Origin: Paracoccaceae bacterium
GTDB taxonomy: Bacteria; Pseudomonadota; Alphaproteobacteria; Rhodobacterales; Rhodobacteraceae
Assembly (NCBI GenBank): GCA_003545125.1
Contig: DQCI01000075.1
Location: 1 to 11,357, forward strand
Length of the DNA stretch: 11,357 nt
Direction: 5' to 3'
Shown: positions 1 to 5,566 of the stretch, in pieces
How positions within the stretch are numbered: position 1 is the first letter of the stretch
Layout of the letters: every line of letters starts with the position of its first letter
Notes under the pieces: generated by a model
Database searches by the model: none
What the model was told of the DNA's origin: nothing
What the model saw: the letters and a program-made list of their open reading frames with translations, nothing else
Made by a program: the position numbers and the translations under genes

Positions 1-136
1 TGCGGGGGCCGAAGTACAGATGATCGACGGCGTCCGCCTGGTCTGGCCCAACGGATGGCTCTTGGTCCGCCGCTCGACAATCGAGCCGAAAGTGACAATC
101 CGTCTCGACGGCGAGAGCGAGGCCGCTTGCGGGTAA
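1..136 (+). CDS. Alpha-D-phosphohexomutase (phosphomannomutase/phosphoglucomutase family), C-terminal fragment
   Basis: Only the last 44 codons up to a TAA at 134-136 are visible; the gene starts before the window. The reading frame begins at base 2. The peptide contains DGVRLVWPNGWLLVRRS followed by IEPKVTIRLDGESE, which matches the last domain of phosphohexomutases, where a DGV(R/K) strand leads into the phosphate-binding loop usually written R-x-S-(G/N)-T-E-P. Enzymes of this family interconvert hexose 1- and 6-phosphates in the cytoplasm. Here the loop reads R-R-S-T-I-E-P, so the usual Thr before Glu-Pro is Ile, which may weaken phosphate binding. The frame stops abruptly just after the loop strand, before the closing helix that the family has. 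That helix is readable in another frame (see the next entry), so this end is probably frameshifted. Substrate cannot be told from this fragment. Confidence 0.72.
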   Translation, partial: AGAEVQMIDGVRLVWPNGWLLVRRSTIEPKVTIRLDGESEAACG

Positions 137-216
137 TCGGCGAGACCTTCGCGGCGCGTTTCCTGTACCTTCGGAACGACATCGAGACAGCCCTTGCCAA
201 GCTCGACATCGCTTGA
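122..216 (+). pseudogene. Out-of-frame continuation of the phosphohexomutase C-terminus
   Basis: In the frame starting at base 1, the sequence from about 124 to the TGA at 214-216 reads RLRVIGETFAARF followed by LYLRNDIETALAKLDIA. This would directly continue ...LDGESEA from the upstream frame and forms the expected final helix of the family. Third codon positions are mostly G or C, as in the real genes of the window. Adding one C to the run at 123-124 would join both frames into one protein. What is seen is a coding-like extension in the -1 frame; whether it reflects a true mutation or a base-calling error in a C run cannot be decided here. Confidence 0.6.
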
Positions 217-516
217 CCTGCGCTCAGAAAGCGGCCTTTCGTCGGACGCAGAGGCTTCGCGCTCCGCAGCACGTCACCGCAACAGCTTCAAACCGGGCCG
301 TCAGGAGCGGGGTCAGATGACCCGGATCGGACCGAGAGCACCGAGCCTGTCCAAGTCCTTTGCGCAATCTGCAGCATCCTGCTCACAACCCGCAAACGGG
401 AACGTCGGCGCAGCGGCTTGGGCTCACCCCGAAGGCATCTGGAGCCGACACCCGATAACCTTGTCGCGGATCAAGCCAGCAATGTCTCCAGGGGGCTCGT
501 TGGGCCCCGGACTTGG
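217..516. other. Gene-free stretch of about 300 bases
   Basis: No convincing protein, RNA gene or insertion-sequence end was recognised between the phosphohexomutase remnant and the end of the dioxygenase gene. Open frames across it give low-complexity peptides rich in Ser, Arg, Pro and Ala with no recognisable family, and no ribosome binding site with a plausible start was found. It separates two convergent genes, so promoter content is not expected. The only structure noted is a short GC hairpin at 492-508, listed separately. Confidence 0.5.
492..508 (-). terminator. Possible weak hairpin downstream of the PhyH-type dioxygenase gene
   Basis: GGGGC at 492-496 pairs with GCCCC at 504-508 around a 7-base loop, beginning 8 bases beyond the minus-strand stop codon. 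There is no T run after it in either direction, and the stem has only five pairs. It may be a weak terminator or a 3' end stabiliser, or chance in GC-rich DNA. Confidence 0.25.
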
Positions 517-1293
517 TCAGATCTTGCTTTCGCCCTTGAGGCGGGCATCGAGACGGGCCTGGTAGGCGTTCTTCGCGGCCTGGTCCACTTTTGCCTTCTT
601 GGCGTAGTAGATGAACCCGAGGGCGCGGCGCGTGCGGGATTGCGACCGGTTGGCGCCGGCCCAGTGGATCGTCTTGGCGTGGTGCATCAGGAAGGTGCCG
701 GCCGGGCCGGGAAAGGCGACCTCGCCCGCTCGGTCATCCGCAGTGCCGAAGTCGGTCATGCCTTGCGAAAAGCCCAGCACCCCGGTCTGACCATGCGGGC
801 GGAAACCGTCGGCCCGGTGTGAGCCGCGCACGTAGTGGATGCACCCGTTTTCGTCGTCGACCTCTTCCAGGGCCAGCCACCCGGTCACGGCCTCGCAAGG
901 CGAGAGGTGAAAGTAGTACCCGTCCTGGTGCGGCGGGGTGGGCTGTCCGATCCCGGCTGGCTTGTTGAAGTACTGCATGTTCACGGGCACGACCTCATCC
1001 TGCAGCACCTCCTCGGCGATGCGCCGGGCCGGGCCGTTTTCCATCAGGTCGCGGAAATAGCCGTCATACTCGAACATCGCCTGGATCTGCTTCAGGCTGG
1101 TCTTGTCCGACTTGTCTTCGTAGTAGACCTGAGCCGCCGGCATGGTCGGAACGACGTCGCGGATGAACCGGGCGATTTCTGCATTCAGATCGTCAATCTG
1201 CGCCGCTGAATAGAGCGGGCGCTCGCAGACATAGCCATCTCTTTGAAAGCTTTCGAGCCGGGATGCGTCGGGTGCGTGGGCGGCCTGATCCAT
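517..1293 (-). CDS. Phytanoyl-CoA dioxygenase (PhyH) family protein
   Basis: A 258-residue protein of the PhyH branch of Fe(II)/2-oxoglutarate oxygenases, which hydroxylate small molecules in the cytoplasm using O2 and 2-oxoglutarate. The iron-binding facial triad is visible: HQD gives His122 and Asp124, and the distal His210 lies in KTIHWAGANRS. The following RTRRALGF supplies the Arg (about 222) expected to hold the 2-oxoglutarate carboxylate. GCIHYVRGSH is a further typical PhyH segment, and the length is usual for the family. I chose the ATG at 1293 because AGGA lies seven bases upstream; an in-frame ATG at 1335 would add 14 residues but has no clear ribosome binding site. The gene is divergent from the AraC-family regulator and convergent with the phosphohexomutase. 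The substrate is unknown; family members act on acyl-CoAs, osmolytes, alkaloids, phosphonates and others. A role beside the sialic-acid-like genes is not shown. Confidence 0.88.
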   Translation of the reverse strand: MDQAAHAPDASRLESFQRDGYVCERPLYSAAQIDDLNAEIARFIRDVVPTMPAAQVYYEDKSDKTSLKQIQAMFEYDGYFRDLMENGPARRIAEEVLQDEVVPVNMQYFNKPAGIGQPTPPHQDGYYFHLSPCEAVTGWLALEEVDDENGCIHYVRGSHRADGFRPHGQTGVLGFSQGMTDFGTADDRAGEVAFPGPAGTFLMHHAKTIHWAGANRSQSRTRRALGFIYYAKKAKVDQAAKNAYQARLDARLKGESKI

Positions 1294-1411
1294 TTTGGTT
1301 CCTGAGCGCTTTGAAGGGTTGCCTGGTCGGATCATCGTAGCGGGCCAGCTGGATCACACGAAGTGATAGAACTGGTGGATAACTAGGAATACCGATAGAT
1401 TTCCGGTTAGG
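1294..1411. promoter_or_regulatory. Divergent intergenic region between dioxygenase and AraC-type regulator
   Basis: These 118 bases must hold the 5' signals of both divergent genes. A perfect inverted repeat ATCAC-N5-GTGAT lies at 1353-1367, a possible regulator-binding site. A looser repeat pairs AGATTT just before the regulator start with AAATCT just inside its coding region. I could not name a convincing -35/-10 pair for either gene. AraC-type proteins often control the gene divergently transcribed from their own, which is the reason to suspect regulation of the dioxygenase from here. Confidence 0.4.
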
Positions 1412-2203
1412 ATGGCAGAAAAATCTAGAAAATCGGACGTGGCGATCGAAATCATCAAACAGGAAACTGGCCGCTTTGATCGTCGTTTCGGGATCGGGCC
1501 CGCCGTCTGGCCATGTTTCGACCTGCTCTGGATCCACAGCGGCGCGGTTCGGATGTGGTTTGACCCCGGGCGAACCGTTCTGGAGCTCCAGGCGCCGGGC
1601 GGGATCTTGATCTTCCCAGGTACTGCCTTCGAAGGCCGGGCGCTTGGCGACGGCGTTGACGCATCGGTCACGCATTTCACTGGCGGGCCATTTGACGCAG
1701 CCCCCCCCGGCGACGGCTATCTTGTCTGCGCACGCGGACGCGATACGCTTGCGTTCCAGGCGATGGTCAACCTGTCAATGGATCAAGCGCGTCGCGGGGA
1801 CGTGGCCGACGTTCGCCAGCGGCTCTTGGCGGCGATCCTGGACGGGTTCCGACCCATATCACATGGGCGCGCGCGGCATGGTCGGCTCGACAAGCTCTGG
1901 CGCGAAGCTGAAGCCAAGCTGGAGCACATGCGCGGCCTCGCCGACGTGGCAGCGCTGGCGGGTCTGTCGGAAAGTGCGCTCAGGGCGCTGCACCGCAAAG
2001 AGTACGTAAGTTCGGCCGGGCGTCATCTGCAGACCCTGCGGCTCGACGCGGCTGAAAGAATGCTGGCGACAACAGGGATGTCGGTGCGTGAAATCGCGAA
2101 GGCCGTTGGCTATGCGCATCCGGAGAGCTTCTCGGCGGCCTTCAAACGAACGCGCAACCGCACCCCGCTGGCGTACCGACGGCTGTGCCAGCGGTTGGCC
2201 TGA
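1412..2203 (+). CDS. AraC-family transcriptional regulator
   Basis: A 263-residue protein with an N-terminal cupin-like sensor part (about residues 20-95, with the run GAVRMWFDPGRTVLEL and the GG-LIFPG turn) and a C-terminal AraC DNA-binding domain (about 170-260). Two helix-turn-helix units are visible: LADVAALAGLSESALRALHR near 176-195, and MSVREIAKAVGYAHPESFSA near 223-242 followed by the family hallmark F-K-R-T-R-N-R-T-P-L-A-Y-R-R. The second unit fits the consensus closely; the first is more divergent. The ATG at 1412 has AGG directly against it, too close for a good ribosome binding site, so a GTG nine codons downstream (1439) is an alternative. Stop codons exclude a longer N-terminus. 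It is divergent from the PhyH-type gene and probably controls it; the effector is unknown. Confidence 0.88.
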   Translation: MAEKSRKSDVAIEIIKQETGRFDRRFGIGPAVWPCFDLLWIHSGAVRMWFDPGRTVLELQAPGGILIFPGTAFEGRALGDGVDASVTHFTGGPFDAAPPGDGYLVCARGRDTLAFQAMVNLSMDQARRGDVADVRQRLLAAILDGFRPISHGRARHGRLDKLWREAEAKLEHMRGLADVAALAGLSESALRALHRKEYVSSAGRHLQTLRLDAAERMLATTGMSVREIAKAVGYAHPESFSAAFKRTRNRTPLAYRRLCQRLA

Positions 2204-2223
2204 CGCGACACTTCTGTAGCGTC
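2202..2223. terminator. Hairpin between convergent AraC regulator and sulfatase genes
   Basis: GACGC at 2202-2206 pairs with GCGTC at 2219-2223. After one G/A mismatch the inner ACA/TGT adds three pairs, closing a four-base CTTC loop. The hairpin starts on the regulator stop codon and lies in the 33-base gap between two convergent genes, where a bidirectional transcription stop is expected. No T run follows, so intrinsic termination would be weak. Confidence 0.35.
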
Positions 2224-2236
2224 CCGAGCCGCCCCA

Positions 2237-3655
2237 TCATTCCCATCCCTTGACGAAGCCGCGGTCCCCGGGGACGACCCCGAGTGTATCGCGCATCCGC
2301 AAACAGTCTTGCATAAAGCCTTCGAGCCGCGCTTTCAGCGCCGTGAACTCTTCGGGCAATTCGGCCGTGCCCGGGTTGGTCAGGTTGCAAAGCTCGTTCG
2401 GGTCGGCGACGAGATCATAGGCTTCGTCGCCGTTGTCGGGGTCGATGACGTAGGCGCGCTCCGTGGTGCGGATGCCGTGGATGAGGCTCTTGTGACGGCC
2501 CGACGCGGGCATTCCCGTGGGCCAGCTGGTGCCAATGAAGCCGTGGTAGTCGCCGATCTGGGCAAACACCGCGTCGCGGATCGGGGCCGCGTGGCCGGCG
2601 CGTACCCAATCGAGAAGATCGTGCCCCTGGTTCACCGGCGGGTCGATCCCCGCCATCGCGAGGATGGTCGGGAACAGATCCACCGTCGAGACCAGATCGG
2701 CGATCCGGCGCGGACCGGGCTCCGAGGACCCGCGCGGGGGCACGATGACCAGCGGCACATGCAACAGGCAGCCGTAGAGCGCTTCAGACTTGTTGAACAG
2801 CCCTTTCTCGCCGGTGTAATCGCCGTGGTCCGAGCCAAGGATGATCCAGGTGTTCTCCATCAGCCCCTTGGCTTCGAGCGCCCGCTCGACCCGCGCCATC
2901 TCGTCGTCGATGTAGCGGATCATGCCGTAGTAGACGGCCAGCACCTGGCGCATGTCGGCCTCGGTGGCCTTGTCGGTGCCAACTTCGGCGCGGGCCGCTT
3001 CGTGCCAGGCGGGCAGTTCGGCAAGGTCACCCTGTGCGGGCAGGGTGAGCGCGTCGGGGTCGAACATCGTGTCGTAGGGGCGGGGTACGAAATAGGGGGG
3101 GTGCGGGTCGTCGTAGCACAGGTGCAGGAAGAACGGCCGTCCGCTCGCCTCGGCCTGGTCGAGCATCCGCAGCGCCCGGTCGGTCAACCGCGCGGAATTG
3201 CCGTCCTTCGCGTCGCAGTCGATCGCGCCGGAGGACCAGGCGACGTCCTTGCGGCCGGACTTGATATGCGCCTGCCAGCTCTCGAACAGCGGCCCGCGCT
3301 CGTGCATCGGGGCCTGCTCGTGCCAGCCCCGGCACAGGTTGCGCTCGGGCTCGTAGTGCCCTGCGGCGGCGGTGTAGTAGCCCGCTTGCTGCATGAGTTC
3401 GGCGAGCTGTGGCAGGTTGAACGGGGCGCGGTTCTGGTGACAGGTGACCCCGTGCACCTGCGGATACATGCCGGTATGAACCGAGGCGCGCGACGGCGTG
3501 CAGATCGGGGCGGCGGAATAGGTCTGTTCGAACACCCAGCCGCGTTTCGCGAGGCTGTCGCAATACGGCATCGCGATGTCGCCGTTGCCGAGGAACGACA
3601 TCGCCGCGGCCTTGGCCTGGTCGAACATCAGATAGACGATATTCGGGGGCGTCAC
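2237..3655 (-). CDS. Type I (formylglycine-dependent) sulfatase
   Basis: A 472-residue sulfatase that should cleave sulfate esters. Numbering from the chosen GTG, the FGly motif C-T-P-S-R lies at 52-56, with Cys52 the residue converted to formylglycine by a separate activating enzyme not in this window. Metal and sulfate site segments are NIVYLMFDQ near the N-terminus, AAGHYEP (about 97-103), DDPHPPY (about 182-188), and GSDHGD (about 274-279) followed by FNKSEALYG. The tail YDLVADPNELCNL is also typical. I preferred GTG 3655 over ATG 3685 because GAGG sits five bases before the GTG, the ATG has no clear site, and homologous sulfatases begin directly at the P-N-I-(V/L) strand. No signal peptide is visible, suggesting a cytoplasmic enzyme. 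It lies downstream of the nanA-like gene on the same strand and is probably co-transcribed. The substrate is not determinable; a sulfated sugar or nonulosonate is inferred from context. Confidence 0.92.
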   Translation of the reverse strand: MTPPNIVYLMFDQAKAAAMSFLGNGDIAMPYCDSLAKRGWVFEQTYSAAPICTPSRASVHTGMYPQVHGVTCHQNRAPFNLPQLAELMQQAGYYTAAAGHYEPERNLCRGWHEQAPMHERGPLFESWQAHIKSGRKDVAWSSGAIDCDAKDGNSARLTDRALRMLDQAEASGRPFFLHLCYDDPHPPYFVPRPYDTMFDPDALTLPAQGDLAELPAWHEAARAEVGTDKATEADMRQVLAVYYGMIRYIDDEMARVERALEAKGLMENTWIILGSDHGDYTGEKGLFNKSEALYGCLLHVPLVIVPPRGSSEPGPRRIADLVSTVDLFPTILAMAGIDPPVNQGHDLLDWVRAGHAAPIRDAVFAQIGDYHGFIGTSWPTGMPASGRHKSLIHGIRTTERAYVIDPDNGDEAYDLVADPNELCNLTNPGTAELPEEFTALKARLEGFMQDCLRMRDTLGVVPGDRGFVKGWE

Positions 3656-3742
3656 CTCATCCTCGCGTCGCGCCAGCCGGTTCATCCGGTCACCGATCCG
3701 ACGGGTGCGCCCGCCCCCCGCCTGACCGCCCGCACGCGCAGA

Positions 3743-4642
3743 TCACGACGCGCGGTCCATCTCAGCCGCAAACCCGTTCTGCGCGAGCCATTGGTCGAGT
3801 GCCCGCTCACCCTCGGCCGACGGCGCGCGGAACGGTTCCCGGCAGGGTCCAACCGGCACACCGATCCGGTTCAGGGCGTATTTCAGCCCGGGTATGACGC
3901 CGTGCTTGAGCAGGATCGCGATCAGGTCATTGGCCTTGCGCTGAAGCGCGCGTGCGGTGGCGATGTCGCCGGACGCGACCGCCTGTTCGATGCCGACGTA
4001 GACGTCGCCGATCAGGTTGTAGGTCGAGCCGATGCCGCCGTCGGTGCCGCTGGCCGCCGCTGCGAGAAACATCTCGTCGGTGCCGAAGTAGAACATCTTG
4101 TCGGGCGTGGCCTTGCGCAGCTCACCGTATTGAAACAGGTCCTGCGCAGTGAATTTCACCCCGGCGATCCTGTCGTCCTGCAACAGCTCGAGAAGTTTCT
4201 CGGTCGACAGGTCGACGCCGCTGAGTGCGGGGATGTTGTAGATGATCAAGGGTAGCCCGGCGGCGTCGGCGATGGCGCGGTAATAGTCCGCGATGTCCTC
4301 GTAGCTGTGCTTGTAGTAGAAGGGTGGCACCGCCGAGACCGCGTCGAAGCCCACGTCGCCAACTTGACGGGCCAGTTTTGTCGCCTCTCGCGTCGAAGCG
4401 GCGCCGACATGAGCGATCAGGGTGCATTTTCCCTTGGCGTGTTCTGCCAGAGCGGTCAGGACCTCAGCCCGCTCCTCGCCGCTTTGCAACACACTCTCGC
4501 CGGTGCTGCCGCTGGCGTAGAGGCCGCCAACGCCTTTCGACAGGACGTAGTCCACCAGCGGCGCGACTGCTTCGGGCGCGACCGAACCATCAGGCCGCAT
4601 GGGCGTGAGCATTGCCGCGAGGATCGAACCCAGATTGTGCAT
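3743..4642 (-). CDS. nanA: N-acetylneuraminate lyase-like aldolase (DapA/NanA superfamily)
   Basis: A 299-residue class I aldolase of the dihydrodipicolinate synthase superfamily. N-acetylneuraminate lyase splits sialic acid into N-acetylmannosamine and pyruvate in the cytoplasm. Seen here are GSTGE at 45-49, SAVPPFYYKHSYEDI at 103-117, the catalytic Tyr135 in YNIPALSG, the Schiff-base Lys163 in GVKFTAQD, and GTDEMFLAAAASGTDGGIGS leading into TYN (187-209). These segments resemble E. coli NanA, and Tyr135, Lys163, Asp189, Glu190 and Ser206 fall two positions before the E. coli residues Tyr137, Lys165, Asp191, Glu192 and Ser208 that serve catalysis or sugar binding. That favours the sialic-acid lyase branch over DapA, though a lyase for a related or modified nonulosonate is possible. 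The ATG at 4642 has AGGA seven bases upstream. It leads a minus-strand unit with the sulfatase and is divergent from a NanR-like regulator. Confidence 0.88.
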   Translation of the reverse strand: MHNLGSILAAMLTPMRPDGSVAPEAVAPLVDYVLSKGVGGLYASGSTGESVLQSGEERAEVLTALAEHAKGKCTLIAHVGAASTREATKLARQVGDVGFDAVSAVPPFYYKHSYEDIADYYRAIADAAGLPLIIYNIPALSGVDLSTEKLLELLQDDRIAGVKFTAQDLFQYGELRKATPDKMFYFGTDEMFLAAAASGTDGGIGSTYNLIGDVYVGIEQAVASGDIATARALQRKANDLIAILLKHGVIPGLKYALNRIGVPVGPCREPFRAPSAEGERALDQWLAQNGFAAEMDRAS

Positions 4643-4683
4643 TGTGTGTCCTAACCGTGATTTCTGGTGCGCCGAAAGAGGAG

Positions 4684-4697
4684 TTGGCCCGGGCCAA
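4684..4697. promoter_or_regulatory. Perfect 14-base palindrome in the nanA leader
   Basis: TTGGCCCGGGCCAA is a perfect palindrome lying between the predicted nanA promoter and its start codon, probably inside the transcribed leader. It could be a second operator, sharing TTGG/CCAA ends with the palindrome at 4740-4753. It has no loop, so it is better suited to dimeric protein binding than to a hairpin. Confidence 0.4.
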
Positions 4698-4719
4698 ACA
4701 GAGTCTCCGTCGCCCTTGA

Positions 4720-4748
4720 ATGGTATGAAAGAGGCTGAATTTGGTCAA
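4720..4748 (-). promoter_or_regulatory. Predicted promoter of the nanA-sulfatase unit
   Basis: On the minus strand TTGACC (4748-4743, five of six to the -35 consensus) is followed after 17 bases by TACCAT (4725-4720, four of six to the -10 consensus). Transcription would start near 4713, giving a leader of about 70 bases. The -35 overlaps the palindrome at 4740-4753, so a bound regulator would block RNA polymerase. Confidence 0.55.
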
Positions 4749-4753
4749 CCAAA
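4740..4753. promoter_or_regulatory. Candidate operator for the NanR-like GntR/FadR regulator
   Basis: TTTGGT-CA-ACCAAA is an inverted repeat with perfect six-base arms and a two-base centre. It fits the T-N-G-T-(N)x-A-C-N-A pattern of FadR-subfamily operators. It covers the -35 of the predicted nanA promoter and ends 10 bases before the -35 of the predicted nanR promoter. ACCAAAA is repeated at 4769-4775. GGTAT at 4722-4726 also resembles the GGTATA repeat bound by E. coli NanR, so the true site could be there instead. Confidence 0.5.
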
Positions 4754-4763
4754 AACGAAATAG

Positions 4764-4793
4764 TAGACACCAAAAGGGAATCGCGCCTATGCT
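4764..4793 (+). promoter_or_regulatory. Predicted promoter of the regulator-transporter operon
   Basis: TAGACA (4764-4769, five of six to the -35 consensus) and TATGCT (4788-4793, four of six to the -10 consensus) are separated by 18 bases. Transcription would start near 4800, only about 14 bases before the regulator ATG, leaving just room for the GGGAGGAG ribosome binding site at 4803-4810. Confidence 0.5.
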
Positions 4794-4813
4794 GACAGCA
4801 TCGGGAGGAGACG

Positions 4814-5566
4814 ATGGCTGAGCAGATTACGGCAGCTTCGATTGCACGGCTGATTGCTTCAGAGGTGCACGCGGGCGCCCACAGTCCGGGCGAGATGCTG
4901 CCTGCGGAACGCGATCTTTGCGAGCGTTTCGGCGTCGGCCGCAATGTCATTCGCGAAGCGCTCACGATCCTTCAGGGGATGGGTCTGACCGTCCAGGAGA
5001 AGGGCAGACGCCCGCGCGTGGTCACCCCCACCTTGCAGAACGTTATGGAAAGCACCCGCGAGGCCGCGCAGTTCTTCTTCTCCGGCAGCGAAGGCCTCGC
5101 GCATCTTGAACAGGCGCGGCTGTTTCTCGAAACCAGCCTGGTGCGCTACGCGGTGGTCCATGCGACCAATGCGCAAATCGCCAAGATGCTGGAGGCGAGC
5201 CGGGTCTGCGACGCCAATCTCGACAATATCGAGGGCTTTCGCGAGGGCGACGTGCAGTTTCACCGGGCCATTGCCGAAGTGCCGGGAAACCCGATCTTCG
5301 CCGCGCTTCACGATACTTTCGTGGAAAAGCTGATGCGCAACCGGCCGGCCCTGCCCGATTTCCGCGAGCGCAACAAGATCAGCAACGACGAACATCGGAC
5401 CATCTTGCAGGCCATACTCGACAAGGATGCCGAACGGGCGGTCGAGGTGCTGACCAAGCACCTGACGCGCAACTACGGCACGTATTTCCGCCTTGTGCTC
5501 GACCAAAGGGCAGAGGCGACTGCGCAACTCAATTCATCGATCCAGGAGGAGGAAACTCATGAATAA
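4814..5566 (+). CDS. nanR: NanR-like GntR/FadR-family transcriptional regulator
   Basis: A 250-residue regulator with an N-terminal GntR winged helix (about residues 5-72, with LPAERDLCERFGVGRNVIRE) and a C-terminal FCD ligand-binding domain (about 95-225). The FCD metal-site residues are seen as Asp146 and His150 in DVQFHR, His194 in DEHRTIL, and His216 in LTKHL. The segments GLAHLEQARLFLETSLVRYA (94-113) and DVQFHRAIAEVPGNPIF (146-162) closely resemble E. coli NanR, the repressor of sialic acid catabolism released by N-acetylneuraminate. The ATG at 4814 has a strong GGGAGGAG site four bases upstream. Its stop overlaps the binding-protein ATG by eight bases, so regulator and transporter should be translated together. 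Divergence from the nanA-like gene supports control of both units and autoregulation. The real effector might be a modified sialic acid. Confidence 0.87.
   Translation: MAEQITAASIARLIASEVHAGAHSPGEMLPAERDLCERFGVGRNVIREALTILQGMGLTVQEKGRRPRVVTPTLQNVMESTREAAQFFFSGSEGLAHLEQARLFLETSLVRYAVVHATNAQIAKMLEASRVCDANLDNIEGFREGDVQFHRAIAEVPGNPIFAALHDTFVEKLMRNRPALPDFRERNKISNDEHRTILQAILDKDAERAVEVLTKHLTRNYGTYFRLVLDQRAEATAQLNSSIQEEETHE

Noticed and set aside
217..516. Possible insertion-sequence remnant or small protein gene
   Set aside because: No terminal inverted repeats, transposase fragment or start with ribosome binding site could be recognised.
2309..4255. Plus-strand open frame of about 650 codons opposite the sulfatase and aldolase genes
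   Set aside because: The minus strand encodes recognisable active-site motifs of both enzymes; the plus frame is low-complexity and crosses two genes, as expected of an antisense shadow.
3743..4642. Dihydrodipicolinate synthase (DapA) of lysine synthesis
   Set aside because: The segments SAVPPFYYK, GVKFTAQD, GTDEMFLA and GGIGSTYN match the N-acetylneuraminate lyase branch, and the neighbour resembles NanR.
5493..5558. N-terminal extension of the binding protein by 22 residues
   Set aside because: The extension lies inside the regulator gene, is basic and lacks a ribosome binding site. The ATG at 5559 has a strong site and is followed directly by a signal peptide.
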